Assembly: GCA_004154925.1 (NCBI GenBank)
Contig: QJNS01000231.1
Location: 1 to 64,000 of the forward strand
Length of the DNA stretch: 64,000 bases
Source of the DNA: Monosporascus cannonballus
Taxonomy: Eukaryota > Ascomycota > Sordariomycetes > Xylariales
Reading direction: 5' to 3'
Made by a program: the position numbers and the translations under genes. Below are positions 48,895 to 60,932 of this stretch, piece by piece. Numbering within the stretch: position 1 is the first letter of the stretch; the number at the start of each line of letters is the position of its first letter. Under the pieces are notes generated by a model. The model had not been told where the DNA came from. It saw only the letters and a list, made by a program, of their open reading frames with translations, and did not search any database.

Positions 48895-50720
48895 TTACCG
48901 CCCGGTATATCTCTTCTCCAACGCCCTCAGCGGAAGGTAAAGGAATGCTGTCACGGCAAAGGCCATCTCGAATCCGATGTCCGCCGTCTTCACCGCGATA
49001 GGACCGTTGTACCACATCTGATTCATGCACGGGATGACGAGGGCGAAACTGAGAGTTGCCGAAGTCAGCGCAGCAACGCCGAGCGGCAACCTTGACGTGC
49101 AATTCCAGGCGTCGTGATCATACGTCTCGTATCTGCCTCTACGGAAAGCGAGGTGCTCGACGATGACCACCGCCACGAATGCAGCAGACCAATACGCTAT
49201 CATCGCGATGAAGTTCTCCAGGTTGAGGAAGAAGTCGGTGGCCGCTCTTATACTCACGGGGATAACACTGGACATAGGATTAGTGCCTGCATGGAGAAGC
49301 CAGGAACATTCGCATAAGCGCACAGCGAGATAGGTGACTGGACGCGGGGCGGATGATCGACGAGAGGCTACGTATCGAAAGTTGACTTACATGGCAGTGA
49401 TGACGATAGAGTAGAGGTAGCGCGGCACGACGACCAACTGCGGAATCAGAATCTGAAAGTTGAGGCTTATCGAATACATCGTCGCCGAGACGTTGCCGAG
49501 AAGCGTCAGTGAGAGTATAACAAGCACGAACTTTCCGAACCCGCCCGCCGGCTCTAGTACAGCTCCGAGGACACCCCCCACGGTATGACCCTCGTAACCT
49601 GCTGCCCATTCGGGTACGCTCGACACGGCGCCGCCGATCGCAGCGCCGAGAGTGAGAAGAAGAACAGGCGGGATTACAAGTCCCGCGTAGCCATACAAGA
49701 ATAACCTCCAGCTAGACGACGTCAGGGTAATGGTAAAGTAACAACTAGTGGAGAAGCTAACTTACGACGGGAACTTGGGGTTGAGATACGTCGTGAAATC
49801 AGAAGCGAGAGCGGCGTAGGGGATCATGTAAGACGCTATGATCATCCCAAAAGAGAGCACAGCCTTCGCAGTCATCGGGGGGGCATCTACTTGTTCCCTG
49901 AAATGCGAGCCGCCACAACCGGCGACGATAGCGAAGCAGATCAGGGCCGGTATGTAAGCGAACTGCTCGTACTGGTGAAGGACATCGTAGCCGCAGAAAG
50001 AGATGAGAAGCGCCAGCAGTCCGATGATGACTATCCCTACCGCCTCGGAAACACTTCCATCGCGGACGGCTGAGAGGCATTGCCCACCGACGACACAGGT
50101 GATCACGCAGAACCCGGTAAGAGTCGCCAAGTTCAGGATTACCGGTACTGACACGAGGTACCTGCCGAAGCTGTATCGGGCCTGTATCATCTGCCTAAGG
50201 CCGGTTTTCGGCCCCAGGGTGCCGAGATAGACGGGGATCGCGGCTGTCAGGAGACTGAAGAACAGGATAACTAGAGCACAGTCTCGCAGACGCAATCCAT
50301 ACGTCGGACCGAGCATACCAAACGTAATGCTTTGGGGTTGAGTTAGCTCACACCGAGTCTCAAAGCTGACCTCTTTCAAAGAACTGAGATATGCACGCTT
50401 GATGGTTGTCATGTGACGTACGGTAACAGATTGATGTTCATGCAAGCCCATATCGAGAAATAGCTGGAGTACCGGGTGGAGGTTCGTTCCTCCAGGGGTA
50501 CGGGAAGGACGCCTCGAATCTCGACGGGGCTAGCGTGGACGGCCTTGTCTAGTATATCTCGCAAACGTCTGGGGATGCCGGGCTTGGGTTTGGCAACCTT
50601 GTCTTGACCACCAGACTTCTCCAGACCCTTTACCTCACCCGCCGGAGACCTGGTAGTCTCGCCATACTGCGAAGTCATCGCTGTCTTGATAGCGAAGTGG
50701 TCCTCCCCCCTCGACGACAA
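48895..50720 (-). CDS. NCS1-family purine/cytosine permease (Fcy2-like)
   Basis: Four exons on the minus strand (50720-50422, 50329-49766, 49711-49391, 49267-48895) join in frame to 518 codons plus stop. The introns are 92, 54 and 123 bp with GT...AG ends. The protein has a hydrophilic N terminus (to about residue 80, including EIRGVLPVPLEERTSTRYSS, the family's RRGIxPVPxEERT block). Then come the ITFGMLGPTYGLRLRDCALV and LGPKTGLRQMIQARYSFGRY blocks that define fungal cytosine/purine permeases, and about 12 membrane segments. It should import nucleobases by proton symport at the plasma membrane; substrate choice cannot be read. The last acceptor (49268) was chosen because the nearer AG at 49287 gives an immediate stop. 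A second in-frame ATG lies 14 codons downstream. The gene looks intact, 50 bp from the ankyrin relic. Confidence 0.88.
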
Positions 50721-52878
50721 AGAACGAACCCTAGCAGCCGGAACAGCCCTGGATAATGCACGATGGATGAATAGCTAGGTGTCGGTGCCGGATCCGAGTG
50801 AGTTGCGACCTCTAACTGCGCAACTCAAGCCACCGGTGATGACGATAACCCGATCAAGTGATGATGGGTTGCAAGTCAATTTCAGCCTGTCGAACCCCAA
50901 AGACTCAGGAACGAACAGAAAGCCTCTCGGATGAGGAAGGAGGCACGCATTTTCACTCTTGGCCTGCACCAGTACCGACTCACTTATTTGTGGTGGGCGA
51001 GTCTAGATCACCACCAAGAAAAGTTTTCGATACAGTAAGCTCGTAGGCTAAGGCTTATTCGTGTCACTGTGGGGTAGGCGGGATCTGTCTACTTATGGCC
51101 CCGTTCCTCGACATCCCGCACTGTGTATACTAGCTTCCGTTCTGCTTGATGTCGTGGCCATGTTGCTCCGTAACACGGTCCACATTTACCGATACCGATT
51201 AATCTGTCGGCCTGCTCGCTCAACCTATCGGAGCCCCGACTCCGCTTCGCTCGCTTATTATACCGCTTGATGCATGTAAGCCGCATGCCGGATCGGTCCG
51301 CCGATGTGGATGAGCAACTCTCCGTTGACCCTATTGGATGCGGTAATCCAAATCCCTTTGTACACGTTCAACCTCCTCGACTTTGTTTATATTCTTTGTT
51401 ATGTAGTAGCCAGCATCCAGCAGCTGGCTGCAGTGGCGTTTTCGCCTTGCCGTATCTTGAATCGTCAACTACCTTGTCGCACCCCGTTTTACGATAGGGG
51501 CCAACGAATAATATGCTATCCGCGTATGACCAAGGCCCCAATTCAACCACCACCTCCGTGCAGATTCGGTTACGGTGTCGTACAATGATCCCGGTTTGAT
51601 GCGCTGAGCCTTGCTATGTTTATGTTCCCCAAGTCGTCATCACGCTCCGAACTCGGCGGCCCCCACGGTTTATGGCGAAGCTTAGCGAGTGCACCCCCTA
51701 GAGAAACCGATGGAATTGAGAATATCTCATTTGTCAGTCTGTCCCTCAAGGTCTCAAACTTTTCTTCCGCCTTGCACTTTCCCCCCGCTAACTGAGCAGG
51801 CATTTCTAATTCTGCACGTGGGGGTGCCTAGCATCATATATTCCGCTGACGCCAAAGGGTTAAGGAACACATTCACCCAAGATAGACTGCGACGCCGAAC
51901 TTATTATTAACACGAAGCTCGATTGGTAAAAGTTGAGGGCTTCAAAGCCTGTAGCAGTTCCATGGTTCTCACGGCAGCCGAAGAGCAACACACTGGAGGT
52001 GAGAATAAATTTCTCGCATCCGTCGCGTGCATATATCAAGCTGCGGCGGAAGACAAGCAACCGCTAACCGGCCTTCATTCCCATCCGATATCATCAAATC
52101 CGGGGATTATCAAACCCGTTGACTGCCTTGAGGAGGCCTCGGCAGTAGAGCCTCATCGTTCACTTCTATTGAGCTGATACACCGATTTCGGGCTAATGAA
52201 CCCCAAGCGACTAACCACCAAGGCGTTTTATGAGCCAAGTGGGCAACCAACGGCCTACCCCGATGACCCTGGTATTTGGGGCCCCGCATTACAGAGTTCG
52301 GGACTGGTCATGTCTGGAGTTGCCAAGTACCAAGCCGCGCTATAAACATCCGAGTTTGCAGTCCTGTCAGAGATGGATTGGGACGGTCCGCGAATCCTGG
52401 CCAATGAGGCTATTCCCGAGCCATCGGCTAATTAGAAACCCGCTTATCGCTGTCAACACGCCCAGTACCAAGGCCTCTCAAAGTGAAACCCATTTAACCA
52501 GACCTCCCTTTGCAACTTTGCCAAGTGCACTCACAAGCCCGCCATATAGCGACAATACTATTTAACCTGTGCAAGATCCCACGTAATATCTCGTATTTCG
52601 TATATTGTCTCGGAAGATGGAAAGCGCCTGAAGATTGCCCTTTTTGGCAGTACGTGCACGCACGTATTTCACTGTGGGATATGGCCATGCGGATCACCAG
52701 GCTCGCCGGTTGGGGCTTCTCGTTGCCCACCGGACTCGACTCGTCTCGATGAGTATATATGCCGCAGGGGCTCCGGCCCTGCTTTTTGTTGCGTTCGTGT
52801 TCGCGATGCATATGCCAAAGTACCACTGCGACTCCATACTGCGACTCTATTCGGCCGACGTAGCCCCCAACGAATAAT
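50721..52878. other. intergenic, no recognisable gene
   Basis: Open frames up to about 110 codons occur on both strands, but none shows a recognisable domain, signal peptide or splice structure. The stretch contains the divergent promoters of the permease (minus) and the first LPMO (plus). No tRNA-like structure was seen. Confidence 0.6.
52752..52760 (+). promoter_or_regulatory. possible TATA box of the first AA9 gene
   Basis: GTATATAT lies about 120 bp upstream of the start codon at 52879. The distance is plausible for a fungal 5' leader, but no transcription start is known. Confidence 0.3.
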
Positions 52879-53676
52879 ATGAAGCTCTCTCCAGTTGCGG
52901 CGCTGGCCTTTGGCGTAGCTGCTGAGGCGCACTGTATCTTTCAGGTGGGTCGGCGCCAGATGAGCCGAGATGGCAGACCTAATTTGCTAACGCGACACTA
53001 GAAAGTCACCGTCAACGGGGCAGACCAAGGCTCGCTCGTCGGCCTCCGCGCCCCGAGCAACAACAACCCCGTGCAGGATGCCACGAGCACCTCGCTGACG
53101 TGCGGTACCCCGGGGTCGACATCGAACAAGGTCATCGAGGTCAAGGCGGGGGATAGGATCGGGGCCTGGTATCAGCACGTCATCGGGGGCCCACAGTTCC
53201 CCAACGACCCGGACAACCCGATCGCGGCCTCGCATAAGGGACCTGTAACTGCCTACATGGCCAAGGTCGACAACGCCGCGACCGCTTCGGCACAGAGCGC
53301 CAAATGGTTCAAGATCTGGGAGGACACCTTCGATACGTCCACCAGGGTCTGGGGGGTTGACAACCTCATCAAGAACAACGGGTGGGTCAACTTCCCCATT
53401 CCCAGGTGCATCCCCGACGGGCAGTACCTCTTGCGGGTCGAGATTGCAGCGCTCCACTCGGCCTACTCCCAGAACGGCGTGCAGTTCTACACGTCGTGCG
53501 CCCAGCTCAGCGTCTCAGGGGGAGGCTCGACTTCGCCCAGCAAGACTGTTAGCATCCCCGGCGTCTATAGCAGGTCGGACCCCAGCATCCTCATCAACAT
53601 CTACGGCCAAGCCGGAAAACCCGACAATGATGGGAAGCCCTACCCAGCTCATGGCCCGGCTGTCTTCACTTGTTAG
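52879..53676 (+). CDS. AA9 lytic polysaccharide monooxygenase (cellulose-active type)
   Basis: Two exons (52879-52944 and 53002-53676; intron 57 bp, GTGGGT...TAG) encode 246 residues. A 17-residue signal peptide (MKLSPVAALAFGVAAEA) is followed directly by His18, which becomes the N-terminal copper-binding histidine of the mature enzyme. The second copper ligand is His100 in ASHKGPVTAYMAKV. The axial Tyr185 sits in VQFYTSCAQ with the second-sphere His174 and Gln183. Cys56 and Cys188 should form the family disulfide. The secreted enzyme would cleave cellulose oxidatively. There is no cellulose-binding module or linker. Cys19 next to the copper histidine and a C-terminal Cys246 are noteworthy. 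The gene appears intact and precedes the GH3 relic by 1.1 kb. A 156-codon minus-strand frame is a shadow. Confidence 0.93.
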
Positions 53677-54805
53677 AAGTCAGATATCGCTCTCGCGGCT
53701 CAGCCAGCATCTGATGGGGTGTCTTAAGAACAGCGCAAAGGTCGAAGCATAGTGGGCAAAGCGGCAGTCAATGAATAGGAGCCACCTGTGAGGATGCTAA
53801 ATTAATGCAGAGAAAATCTATAGATGTCGGGTAGCAGCCTCAGCTGGCGAGCTGCTACCCTGTACACTAAAAGGAAATGCAGCGATTCTGACCATCGTAA
53901 CCGAGCCTTCGTAACCGATCTTTCGTAACCGAGCCTATAGTAACGAATCGTGGTCCGAGGCTATACGACGGGTTAACCATCCTCAACAGTGGGATGCATG
54001 ACCGAGGGGCACCATCCATGCAGTGGTACCGGCACGCTGGGTTCCGCATTATCCGTATCCGTATGCATGTCTTCACGCCTTGGCTCGCTCCCTTGGTTCG
54101 AGTCATCGAGTCTTGGCTCAGCCGTTAGTGCTCACGAAACAGACGAAGGCGTCTAGACGTTATCCCACATGCTCGGGTCAAAGTAATAGTAACCTTGGCG
54201 CTAGGCTTAAAATATCCAAAGGTAATCCTCAACTAAAGGCATTGGTAGATTATAAATGGATGATAATTGCAGGGCAAAGGCCGCGGAAAGGTAAACGCAG
54301 ACGCTTAGTAATAAAAGGGCTCGAGAGGATGAGCGCTAAGCCCCCTTTCCCTCATTTCGTTCCCGGTCCGGGAGGCATGGGACAAACGCGGGGCAGACGG
54401 AGCCGGGGTGGGCCGCGACGGATCTCATGACCATAAAAGAAGGGCCGAAAAGGGCTATCCGGGGAGGTTCGGTAGTTGACTAATAAATCCCCCGCAAAAG
54501 ATCGAAGAGGTCACTCCAGACCGAGCCATAATAACGAGAAGGGTCAAAGAGATCCCCCAAGACCGCCCGGTGGTAATTGAGGGATCGAAAAGAGTAAGGG
54601 TGGAAGACCCCCTGACGGGTTAAGCATCGCGGGCCGATAGCGAGCAAAGAAACCCCGGAGCAATAATCTCGGCGCTGAATACAACAAAATCCGAATAGCT
54701 GGAATCCAAGGTCGCCTGCTTACGATTTGGCATAAATCATCCCTCTTGCCCTCCTCAGCATAGCCTCAACTGGATGGGACCCAGGCCAGTCAAGGCTCAA
54801 CGATC
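53677..54805. other. intergenic between the AA9 gene and the GH3 relic
   Basis: No gene is recognised. The stretch includes a short imperfect tandem repeat at 53896-53938 and a 135-codon open frame (54023-54430) that is basic and of low complexity at its end and has no recognisable domain. Confidence 0.55.
53896..53938. repeat. short tandem repeat, about 15-bp unit x 3
   Basis: CGTAACCGAGCCTT, CGTAACCGATCTTT and CGTAACCGAGCCTA follow one another, about 200 bp downstream of the AA9 stop codon. Confidence 0.8.
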
Positions 54806-57487
54806 ATGGTGTCACTAATAGCCCTCCTCCCTTTCCTCCTCCAGGCCGGCGGCGCGTCCGCGCAGCGCTACACCCGGGAGACCTCCTATCCATCGCCGTG
54901 GGGTCCGGGGGTCCGGGATGGGACGAGGCTTACGCGAAGGCTCGCGAGTTCGTCAGCCAGCTCGCCCTCCCAGAGAAGGTCAACCTGACGACCGGCACGG
55001 GCCACCAGGGCGACCTGTGCGTCGGTAACACGGGCTCGGTGCCCCGGTTAGGGTTCAGACACTTCTGCCTGCAGAACGGCCCGAGCGGCGTGGGCTCCAC
55101 CGACGGCAACTCCATGTTCCCCTCGGGCCTCACGGCGGTGGCAACATTTAGCCGCGACCTGCTGCGGAGGCGCGGATACGCCATGGGCGAAGAGCACCAC
55201 GGCAAGGGCGTGGACGTCCAGCTCGGCCCCAAAGTGGGCCCCCTGGGGCGCGACCCCGCCGGCGGCCGCAACTGGGAGGCGTTCAGCCCGGATCCGTACC
55301 TGAGCGGCGTGGCCGTGGCGGAGACCGTCATCGGCACGCAGGACGCGGGGTGCGATAGCCAACGCGAAGCATTTCATACTAAACGAGCAGGAGCACTTCA
55401 GGAACCACATCAGCTCGAACCTCGACGACAAGAGCATGCATGAACTATATCTCTGGTGGGTAGTCCCTTGTCCTCGCCGGCGTGGCGAAGGGTGCAATGA
55501 ACTAACGGGAATAGGCCGTTCGCAGATGCCGTGAGAGCTGGGGTCGGGTCGATCATGTGTTCGTACAACCGAATCAACGGCACCTATGCCTGCGAGAACT
55601 CCAAGACTCTGAATTACCTCCTCAAGAATGAGCTATCGTTCCAAGGGTTCGGTAGGTTTGCACTATGCAGCGTCAGATCGTCCCCGGGTCATCTTCTGAC
55701 CCCGCACAGTCGTATCCGATTGGGCCGCTCAGCATAGCGGCGTAAACAGCGCGCTCGCTGGTCTCGACATGACGATGCCCGGAAGCGGCTCCAACAAGCC
55801 TTACAATTCCTACTGGGGCGGCGCACTGACCGAAGCGGTACTCAACGGCACGGTCCCCCAGTGGCGGCTGGACGACATGGTCGTCCGTATCATGGCCGCA
55901 TACTACGAGGTCGGCCGCGATAAGACGCGAATCCCCGTCAACTTCTCCTCGTGGCTCAACACAACTACAGGGTATCGTCACCTGGCCGCCAGGCGGGACA
56001 GCACGACCGTGAACCACCACGTCAACGTGCAGGGCGATCACGCCGAGCTGATCCGCGAGATCGCGGCCAAGGGCACCGTGCTGCTGAAGAACGAGAACGG
56101 CGCGCTCCCGCTGAAGAAGCCGTCGAGCATCGCCGTGATCGGCGAGGATGCGCAGAGCGACCCCAACGGCCCCAACGCATACCTGCACAAGCACTGCACC
56201 GCAGGGTCCTTGGCCGTGGGCTGGGGTTCGGGCGCCGCCGATTTTCCGTACCTGATCGCGCCGGCCGATGCCCTGAAGAAACAGGCCGAAGCCGACGGGA
56301 CAGCCTTCACTAACGTGGAGGGCAACTGGGATCTTGATGCCGCGCGCGCCGCTGCCCGTGATGCCCAAGCCACCGTCGTGTTCGTGAACGCCAACTCGGG
56401 CACGGGCACGGTACTCACGACCGGCAACTTTGGCGATCGGGGCAATCTCACCCTCGGCAACGGTGGCGATAGCCTCATCGCGGCCGTCGCCTCCGTAAAC
56501 AGCAACACGGCCGTCGTGATCGACTCCATGGGCCCCGTGCTGATGGATCACTTCAAGACGCACCCGAACGTGACGGCGATCCTATGGGCGGGTCTCCCGG
56601 GTCAGGAGTCCGGCAACTCCATCACCGACGTGCTTTACGGCAAAGTGAACCCCCAGGGTCGGACTCCGTTCACCTGGGGCAAGGCGCAAAGCGACTGGGG
56701 CATCACGACGCTCGTCGAGTCGGACGATAAGATGCCGGAGACGGATTTCGACGGGGGCGTATTCATCGACTATCGGCACTTCGACAAGGACATCGAGCCG
56801 AGCTGGGGGTTCGGTTTCAGACTGAGCTATACGAATTTCACATACTCGGTCTTGGATATCAAGGCTACCGGCACGCCCGACTACGAGCCGGCGACGGGCG
56901 AGACATCACCCGCGCCGACGTTTGGAAAGGTGGACAAGAACCCCGCCTCCGCAATGCCGCCGCCTGACTTCGAGGGGCTCCCCAAGTTCATCTACTCCTG
57001 GATCAATGACACCCACATCCCGAGTTGTGGAAGGCCTAAGCTGCCCAAGGGTAGCCGGGATGGGTCGGCCCAGCCCCTGCTCGCCGCCGGCGGGGCTCCC
57101 GGGGGAAACCCGGGTTTGTACGAGACGGTTTTCACCGTTACCGCCTCCGTCGAACACCGGGCCGCTTCAAGGGACCGAGATTCCACAGCTCGTAAGTCGA
57201 TTCACCTCAGCTCCCGTCCGGCACAGGGTTGTTACTAACGCATATCTCGCTAGTATCTCTCTCTTAGCGGGCCGGACGAACCCAAAGTGGTCCTCCGCGG
57301 CTTCGAGGAATTGTCGCTCGAACCCGGCGAGGCGAAGACGGTGACGTTCAACCTGATGAGAAGGGATATCAGCAACTGGGATGTCGTGTCGCAGAACTGG
57401 GTCGTGACGCCGCACAAGAAGACGGTACACGTTGGTGCCAGCTCGCGCGATTTCAGGTTAGAAGGCGAGCTTCCCCCCGCGGCTTGA
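54806..57487 (+). pseudogene. GH3 beta-glucosidase, frameshifted and missing its acid/base residue
   Basis: A signal peptide (MVSLIALLPFLLQAGGASAQ) leads into a secreted GH3 beta-glucosidase of the Aspergillus BGL1 type. Later landmarks are [28 protein letters not shown], the nucleophile in VVSDW (about 55713), GLPGQESGNSITDVLYG, and a complete fibronectin-III tail (SNWDVVSQNWVVT). Introns are 55456-55514, 55652-55709 and about 57193-57253. The frame is broken three times: a missing base after SPWG (about 54905), two extra bases at GVIANAKHF (about 55353), and a loss of frame before NTGPLQG (about 57151). The SGEGY motif that holds the acid/base glutamate reads SGTGT (about 56395), and the LQDxPxGxR sugar-binding Asp and Arg read LQNGPSGVG. 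It would have hydrolysed cellobiose; now it is inactive. Confidence 0.88.
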
Positions 57488-58288
57488 AGCGACCCAGGAG
57501 TGTAAAATAGGTATAAAGTGTAAAATAGAATACCTTAATATTGTTCTGTCTCACGATGAAGGATCGACGGGCGTTCGGTCCTGATCTATCGATGGGTCTT
57601 ATGGGCCGTGGGAGGCGTCCAATAGGGGCGTAAGAAGCTTTCCCCGGCCGTTCGCCCTTGTCAGCCTGGAAAGCCAAGACTTGCGTTCCCGTTAATGAGA
57701 GCTCAGCGAAATTTTAAGGTTTCGGTCGTACCTAGGCTCAGATGCATCTGATGGAGGTTGTTGCAGGAAGTTACCAGCAAAGAAGACGATGATATGGAAG
57801 GTGGAAAAGCTAGAGAGTTGAGTGACAGAGGAATGGCGGAGATCGATGCACGCACAGACCATTGACGCTTCAATCGCAGGTCTCGTATCCCGTACGAAAT
57901 ACGAAGTACGCGAAGGTTGATGGAGTTGCAATTCCTGTGGGTAGTTCTTCACATTAACCATTGGGCTTCGGGAGCGCTATCACGGTGTTCCCAGAATTTC
58001 GCATCGTCGTATGTCATCAGATCACGCGACGGCCCAATCATGGAACTTCAAACAATAACCTTAGGGCATATAAGAGCAACGGTTGTCCGGCCAATCCGAG
58101 ATTTTAGGGGGAAACCTGGTACGATATTTGTTCCTTTGCTATGGTATTTGTTTCCGCCAGATCCGACACAACGAAGGCCGATAACGGCTATTGGGGGTAG
58201 TTGAACCATGAATTCCACTCCATAACGCGTCAGAGATCTTTCGACTCTAATCAGGGAAAGCCGTCAACGTCTTTATCCCCAGATCCCT
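57488..58288. other. intergenic, no recognisable gene
   Basis: These 0.8 kb lie between the convergent GH3 relic and the ABM-like gene. Frames are short and no domain is recognisable. Confidence 0.6.
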
Positions 58289-58975
58289 CTACCAAGTCTT
58301 GGTGCTAACATGAACCATCTCTATCCCCTTCAGACCCTCGAGTCCCCTTATGAGAGGGACTACCTTCTTGAAGTGCTCCGTCTCGCGGTACTTCATGTGC
58401 GCCTCGACGCTGTCCCAGCCGATGGCGAAGATGAAGGAGCGGCTCTTCTCTCCCTTGAACTCGAGTTCCTCGACCACCCACCCTAGGGCGATCTCACCGG
58501 TGTGCCCCTTGGCGTTTCCGCGTAGCTGCCCCAGGAACTCCTGGACGTTCTTCGCCGTCGACGCCATCTGATCAGCCGTGAAGCCCTCGCCGCCGGGGAA
58601 GTACGCGTGCAGTAGCTCGACGACGGCCGTCTTGGCGCCTCCCTTACCCTCGGCATTGTGCAGCACGGGCGGGTGCTCCGGCGACAGCGAGGCGTGATAC
58701 ACGTTGGGGCTACCATCGAAAACTGCGTTGAGCTTCCCGAAGAAAGGTCCGAAGATGTCCTTTTTGGTGAAGGCGACGTGCGAGTCAATGGAATCCCACT
58801 CGATGAAGATGTAGTGAGTCTTGTTATCTTCCTCGAGCGCGGGCGAAGAATGTACGCCCTTGCAGCCGGGTTGTTGCAGGAGCGTCTTGCTAGCTTCCGA
58901 GAGCGTCCCTTGGTGATCCGAGTCTGCCAATCCTTCCTTTGGGGTGTAACGGAGAACCTCGGTGACCGGCGCCAT
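58289..58975 (-). CDS. ABM-like dimeric alpha/beta-barrel protein
   Basis: A single uninterrupted exon of 228 codons. The protein appears to hold two ferredoxin-like halves of the antibiotic-biosynthesis-monooxygenase (ABM) fold. The first half (about residues 5-105) contains VTEVLRYTPKEG and THYIFIEWDSIDSHVAFTKK, and the second (about 115-228) contains FIFAIGWDSVEAHMKYRETE followed by HFKKVVPLI. The repeated hydrophobic-x-W-D-S-x-x-x-H pattern is what marks the family. Such fungal proteins are usually annotated as hypothetical. Some are small oxygenases or stress-related proteins; neither cofactor nor substrate is visible. There is no signal peptide, so it is probably cytosolic. The start is the first ATG, with MAPVTEV typical of the family. 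It faces the GH3 relic and is divergent from the SDR gene. Confidence 0.75.
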   Translation of the reverse strand: MAPVTEVLRYTPKEGLADSDHQGTLSEASKTLLQQPGCKGVHSSPALEEDNKTHYIFIEWDSIDSHVAFTKKDIFGPFFGKLNAVFDGSPNVYHASLSPEHPPVLHNAEGKGGAKTAVVELLHAYFPGGEGFTADQMASTAKNVQEFLGQLRGNAKGHTGEIALGWVVEELEFKGEKSRSFIFAIGWDSVEAHMKYRETEHFKKVVPLIRGLEGLKGIEMVHVSTKTW

Positions 58976-60932
58976 GGTGTTCCAGTGGTGTGCTGTGAAT
59001 CCTGAGGCTAGCCTGCCCTTCTATGCCGGGTAAAGTATGAGAGTCAAGTGAGATCTCAATGTTATTGAAGGCGAGTCAATGAGCCTCGGTTATGAGAACA
59101 TTTGAAGGTTGGGAAGCTTACCGTCCGGTGTCTCTTTCCCTTTTACTGTCAGTGCGGGACTGAAAACGGATCCGTAAGCTAGTATATACCCAGTAGGTGG
59201 AGATCAGCTTTGAAATACTGGGATGCGCCAGCGCGGAAGGGCAGCGGTCTCTATTGCTACTTTGAGGATGCTCCTTCTCAAGCAGCTACCTAAATATGCT
59301 TCAGAACTTACGGTTTTGGCGGACACTTACGGAAGTGGCGTCATCGGGATAATCCGCTGATATGCCTACCTACATTTGTAACAGAGGTGGCGGAAGATGA
59401 CGAAATGCCGAAGGGAGAGGACCCGCAAGTTCATTTGAAATCCCCGCAGCTATCAATGCCCTTTGCGACGGCATTAGCTGGACAGAGGTCAATGGTACTT
59501 CTCGGACGTTATCTAAGGTTACTTTATAGTATCACTTGGGTCCACCGGATGATGATTTTACGAAGCCATCTTGTTCTTGCGAATTCGGTGGCATCTGGCG
59601 AGCTGCACCTGGGTAGCTGACGTGGATAAAATGTTAAACGGTTGGTGATTATCTCCGCAATACCTTATCTCCGGCATGCGTTACGAACTCCGTCCACCAA
59701 GGCAAAGCCTTTCCCCTTAAAATGATTTGCCGTGCATACAAACACTTGCCCTTAACAGAGTGTTTGAACCGAGCGTTGAAGATAACCTAATCATTTGATG
59801 AAGACGGAATCATAACCTCCAACGGATTGTGAGAATACCCATGCCCTCTTTATATTATTCCACCCGTTGCCTCCATGTCGCAGAATCAACCCAACTGTGA
59901 CAGCTTATTTATATAGGTGCCTCGGGACGGGGCTTAAGTTAAACCCGGCCGAAACAGCATCTCGTGGTACTTTCCTCGTAACAGCGCCCTACCCATAGGA
60001 ACGTACAGCCGCTTTATCATCTTAACCTGTGTAGACATCCCGTGAGAACTGGCCTGTCGCGGAATCCAACTGGCGTCATCCCCTTTTTGGCCATATTCCA
60101 AGTGATATTCGTGGAAGGCGCGTCCGCGGCAAGGAGGTACGACTAGAAGGCAAAAGTCCCAGCAGCTTTAGGTCCCGTTGGGGGTGAGAACTTGGCGCCT
60201 CGCGCATCCAATTGATTGCAAGAATCGGAAGATCCTTTTTATCTGGTCCATTCTTCTGGGATCAAGTGAATTGCCCAACTTTGAGAAGGGCTTACCATGA
60301 CGTAGCTCAGTCCTTTCTCCAGCGATGCCAAAGCGGGAAGTTTTCTCCTTGAAAGTAGCCCGGGGTAGCCTTGCTACGAGACTACCGGAAGTGGTTCTTA
60401 TATACCTGTTGCCAGGGATATCAACGTACAATTGCGCCTTGTTAGAAGTCTCGGTTTTGAGGGTTTTCGAGATGGCTCGCTCTTAAGGGCTTGTGCCTCA
60501 GGGTTCGACAAATCCATCGGTACAGGAATATGGACGTTTGCTCTCAACTCCTTGCCGGATATGGGCGGTTTCTTCTTAACCAACGTTTGAGAAGCACCAA
60601 ATTATTTGACAACATGCTATGCAATGCTTACGTTCAACATGGAAAGAACCTCTGTGGGTACGTCCGACCTCGGTATTGGATTCCGATCGGATCGGCTTCC
60701 CCGCATTCTCCTGTTCCATAACAAAGCATAATCCCCGCCTTCTGCTAACGATCAATCGGCCGAGATGTGCTGCTTAGCTTCGTTCGCGAATAAGATCCTC
60801 GTACCAGATTTACGATGTAAAATAGCAGGAAAGGATGCCATTAGCCGGGAGATAATAGCAGTCACGTCTCGCTACACTACTATAAATGATAAAAGTGGAA
60901 TCCCAGGATTCGATCAGACATAGATATCCGTC
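58976..60932. other. intergenic, mostly without recognisable features
   Basis: Almost 2 kb lie between two divergent genes. On the minus strand at about 60140-60583 there are protein-like fragments (for example SLEKGLSYVMVSPSQSWAIH) in shifting frames with stops. They may be an old gene relic, but no family was recognised. Confidence 0.45.
60881..60887 (+). promoter_or_regulatory. possible TATA box of the SDR gene
   Basis: TATAAAT lies 52 bp upstream of the ATG at 60933, a usual fungal distance. Confidence 0.4.

Noticed and set aside
49268..49287. Acceptor at 49287 for the last permease intron
   Set aside because: It would create an immediate stop (ATG CAC TAA). The acceptor at 49268 restores the conserved reading ITAIVIPVSI.
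52987..53457. 156-codon minus-strand open frame
   Set aside because: It is antisense to the AA9 coding exon, which carries all copper ligands.
55673..56563. 296-codon minus-strand open frame
   Set aside because: It is antisense to the GH3 catalytic region. It is long only because the region has GC-rich third codon positions, and it shows no domain of its own.
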